The notes beneath the pieces are model-generated. The model was given only the letters and a program-made list of their open reading frames with translations, did no database searches and was not told the origin of the DNA. 57,919 bases of DNA. Origin: Chlamydomonas sphaeroides (Eukaryota > Chlorophyta > Chlorophyceae > Chlamydomonadales > Chlamydomonadaceae). Positions 55,808 to 57,919 of this stretch are shown here, piece by piece (the stretch's first letter is position 1; the number at the start of each line of letters is the position of its first letter). Location of the stretch: assembly GCA_001662425.1 (NCBI GenBank), contig BDDC01000510.1:1-57919 (forward strand). The letters are read 5' to 3'. Both the position numbers and the translations under genes were made by a program.

Positions 55808-57919
55808 GGCGGCTGCAGGTAGAGAGGGCGAGGGGTTGGGTGAGGGAGGGTTGGCGGGCAAGGGGGTGCAGGGGTTGGTTGGAGTGGGGTCAAGGATGAT
55901 GGCATCCACAACGCGTGCAGCTGAGCATGATCCTGGGGTGGCGCGAGCCATACGCGCAGTCTGTGTTGCGTGCGGCGACGTGTGGCGAGGAGGCTGCCGC
56001 AGGGGTGCGTTGGGGAAGTATGGGGCTTCGAACGGCCCGCTCCCAACTGCATCACCTGGCTGCACGAGGTTTGCAAGCTTCTCTGGTTGCTAGCGCAGCT
56101 AGCCTTGCCCGTTTGGGCGCGACGGCGATGCGCCTGTCCGGTCGCCGGTCACTGCTGCCAGACAGTGATTAGCGCCCAACGCTCCGTCCTGGTGTGTGCT
56201 TCCAGTCAAATACTGCTGCGTCGCTATCGGGCACAGCAAATGCGCTTCCGTGAACAGACTTGCGGCGTAGCTTGCAGGTAGCAGCTAAGCATGTTGCGCG
56301 ATGCTGCTATAAAGTAGTATGCAGTGCATCGCAGTCAAGGCGCACACGGGGCTCGCGGGCTTCGTGAGTTTGAACTTGACAGCCGCTATGGAGCGGCTAG
56401 ACAACTGTTGGCAGGGTCGCGTTGTACTGTGGCAACATGTCTACGGGGCTCTGCGGACGATGCATCTGCCTAGAAGCACGAACACCTCCGCTCCCCGAGC
56501 ACTCCCCGCGTTCGTTTCCAGCTCGAGGTTGCCCCTGATCAGCATACCTCTGCCCGCAACAGGACACAACGTAGTGAAGCATTTATTTGCAACGCCTGCA
56601 GCTGGCACCGGACTGCTGTTTATCTGCCTATCCAGGCCGACCTTCGGTAATCCGCTCACGCCACCCCGACCGAAACCCCTCCTAGTATCCACAGCGGCAA
56701 TGCGAATGAAGCGGGGCCCGAGTATGCAAAAGAGACCTTGAGCACCAGGGGGGAGCAAACCTCCCCAGCTGCGCATGGGTGCATGGCTCGCCCCGACAAA
56801 GGGCCACCCTGACCAGGAGGGCCCTCCTGACCCTGACCAGACGCAAACAGTCGGTCATTATGCGGTTGTCGCCGGGGTATTGGAGGGGTCTCGGGCACAC
56901 CGACACCCGTGCCCTCTCCCCACGGGCCGGACCTAGCCGCCCGGACTGCCTGAAACGGCAGGACTGCACACCTCAACACACGCCGCAAAGTATAGGCACG
57001 AAACAGCGGCAATAAGGGACGACCTAACGTTGCAAAACGCAACTTAACGTTTTTCCATTACGGCACGGGGGAAGCAAAGCCCTGTCGTGCCATAGAAACG
57101 ATAGGAAATAGATGAGCAAGTGGCCGCGGCGGAAGCCAAGCCTCTTGGCCCTTAAGCGCACGAACACCTGCGGCAAGCCCTGGGCAGCGACGAGGCCCAG
57201 TCCCACGTACGCCGCCCCTTTAAGGAGACGCGCCCACAGATCAGCCGCGCAGCGCGCATAGGCTGATCTCCGGTTCTCCGCACCAGGGCATCACGGCAAG
57301 CCATATCCGCTCATTCCACGAGCACTAGCCCGGACCCGGTCGCCACCCTTCTTGGCCACCCTTTGCCACGTAGACAAGCGCCAGTCTAGCTCCGGGAGAC
57401 CAGCTTAGACCAGTGCATGAGCGTCACGTCCAATGACGTCGTGGCTCAGGGATTTCCGCCGTGTAAAGCACGCAGAGCCGCAGACGCAGAGCCTCGCGGA
57501 GCTGTGGTAAGTGAGTGTGTGGCCGAGGGTGGACGCCGAAGCCTCACCGCACATGAGCGCTGTGGACACCCGTTGCAGCCTAGATCGGTTGTGCGGCTCT
57601 ACCGCGGGTGATGCTGTCTGGGATACGATCCCTAACGCGTACCGCTGCATTCTATTCCGTCGTCCTTGTTCAAGGTCCCGACCGGTACGCCTCGCGTCCC
57701 TACGGGGGCGAGCCAACTGGCGACCCTGGGGTCGCTAGGCTATGAAGGGTTATGATTGCTTCCAGGGGAGATCTCCCCTGATTGCTCCTGTAAATGCAGT
57801 ACCCATAGAACTTGGGCCTGATAACGCACGGACAAACGCATCACACGCATCAGGTCGGTCCTGTAATTCCCGCGCAACTGCCGTACGTGGGCTAGAATTG
57901 ATTTGCCTGAGCGCCCGAG
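55808..57919. other. Right-end region with no recognised gene
   Basis: About 2.1 kb upstream of the membrane-protein gene. Its promoter and 5' UTR should lie in the first few hundred bases; a pyrimidine-rich stretch before 55,820 looks like an intron end. GC content is lower than in the genes. A 16-bp palindrome lies at 56814-56829. Open frames up to 140 codons have no recognisable domain. I see no tRNA, rRNA or transposase. Confidence 0.4.
56814..56829. repeat. 16-bp perfect palindrome
   Basis: CAGGAGGGCCCTCCTG is self-complementary with no spacer. No function is known. Confidence 0.8.

Noticed and set aside
1..57919. CRISPR arrays, operons, Shine-Dalgarno sites, tRNA or rRNA genes
   Set aside because: None seen; the sequence is eukaryotic nuclear. 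Short repeats found are adjacent tandem units, not spaced arrays. A tRNA scan could not be run.

Overview
The window is nuclear DNA from a chlamydomonadalean (volvocine-type) green alga. The evidence is strongly GC-rich sequence, genes cut into many short exons with GTGCG/GTGAG donors and GCAG acceptors, long Ala/Gly/Pro/Gln low-complexity coding stretches, TGTAA polyadenylation signals, and a gene set typical of that group (opsin-cyclase, PAS-guanylyl cyclase, MYND protein, hydroxyproline-rich wall-type protein). I see no bacterial, organellar or viral features. Two scaffold gaps are present (366 N at 13534-13899; 10 N at 36466-36475). All gene models were spliced by eye from GT/GC-AG sites, reading-frame continuity and conserved motifs. 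Internal exons with motifs are reliable; some first and last exons are not.

Layout, left to right: a rhomboid intramembrane protease on the minus strand, cut by the left edge (visible exons 416-1564). A very large plus-strand gene (2694-18022, about 32 exons, about 2,100 aa) for an opsin - histidine kinase - response regulator - guanylyl cyclase fusion (a two-component cyclase opsin) with a long C-terminal tail ending in a SAM domain. Tail-to-tail with it, a minus-strand PAS-guanylyl cyclase (28342-22295, 1,349 aa). Then, minus strand, an FSH1/OVCA2-type serine hydrolase (34130-30615, 343 aa). Plus strand: a 1,017-aa protein with a C-terminal MYND zinc finger (36674-40007), a PX-domain/alanine-rich coiled-coil protein (41118-45279, 735 aa), and a secreted proline-rich CAP/PR-1 protein (45755-47506, 467 aa). 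Minus strand: transcription elongation factor TFIIS (51267-49414, 330 aa) and an uncharacterised multipass membrane protein (55807-52166). No gene was recognised from 55808 to the right end.

The most interesting content is the cGMP-signalling block at 2.7-28.3 kb: two different guanylyl cyclases, one fused to an opsin and a complete His-Asp phosphorelay, the other to a PAS domain carrying an insertion of about 700 residues, arranged convergently. The opsin keeps the Schiff-base lysine and the retinal-pocket Trp/Pro residues, but both carboxylate counterion positions are amides (Q157, N282). That predicts an unusual, possibly UV-absorbing or deprotonated pigment. Four introns in four different genes appear to use GC-AG splice sites, and one intron of the MYND gene is flanked by 14-bp direct repeats. 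Links between the other genes are not evident; they look like ordinary neighbours.
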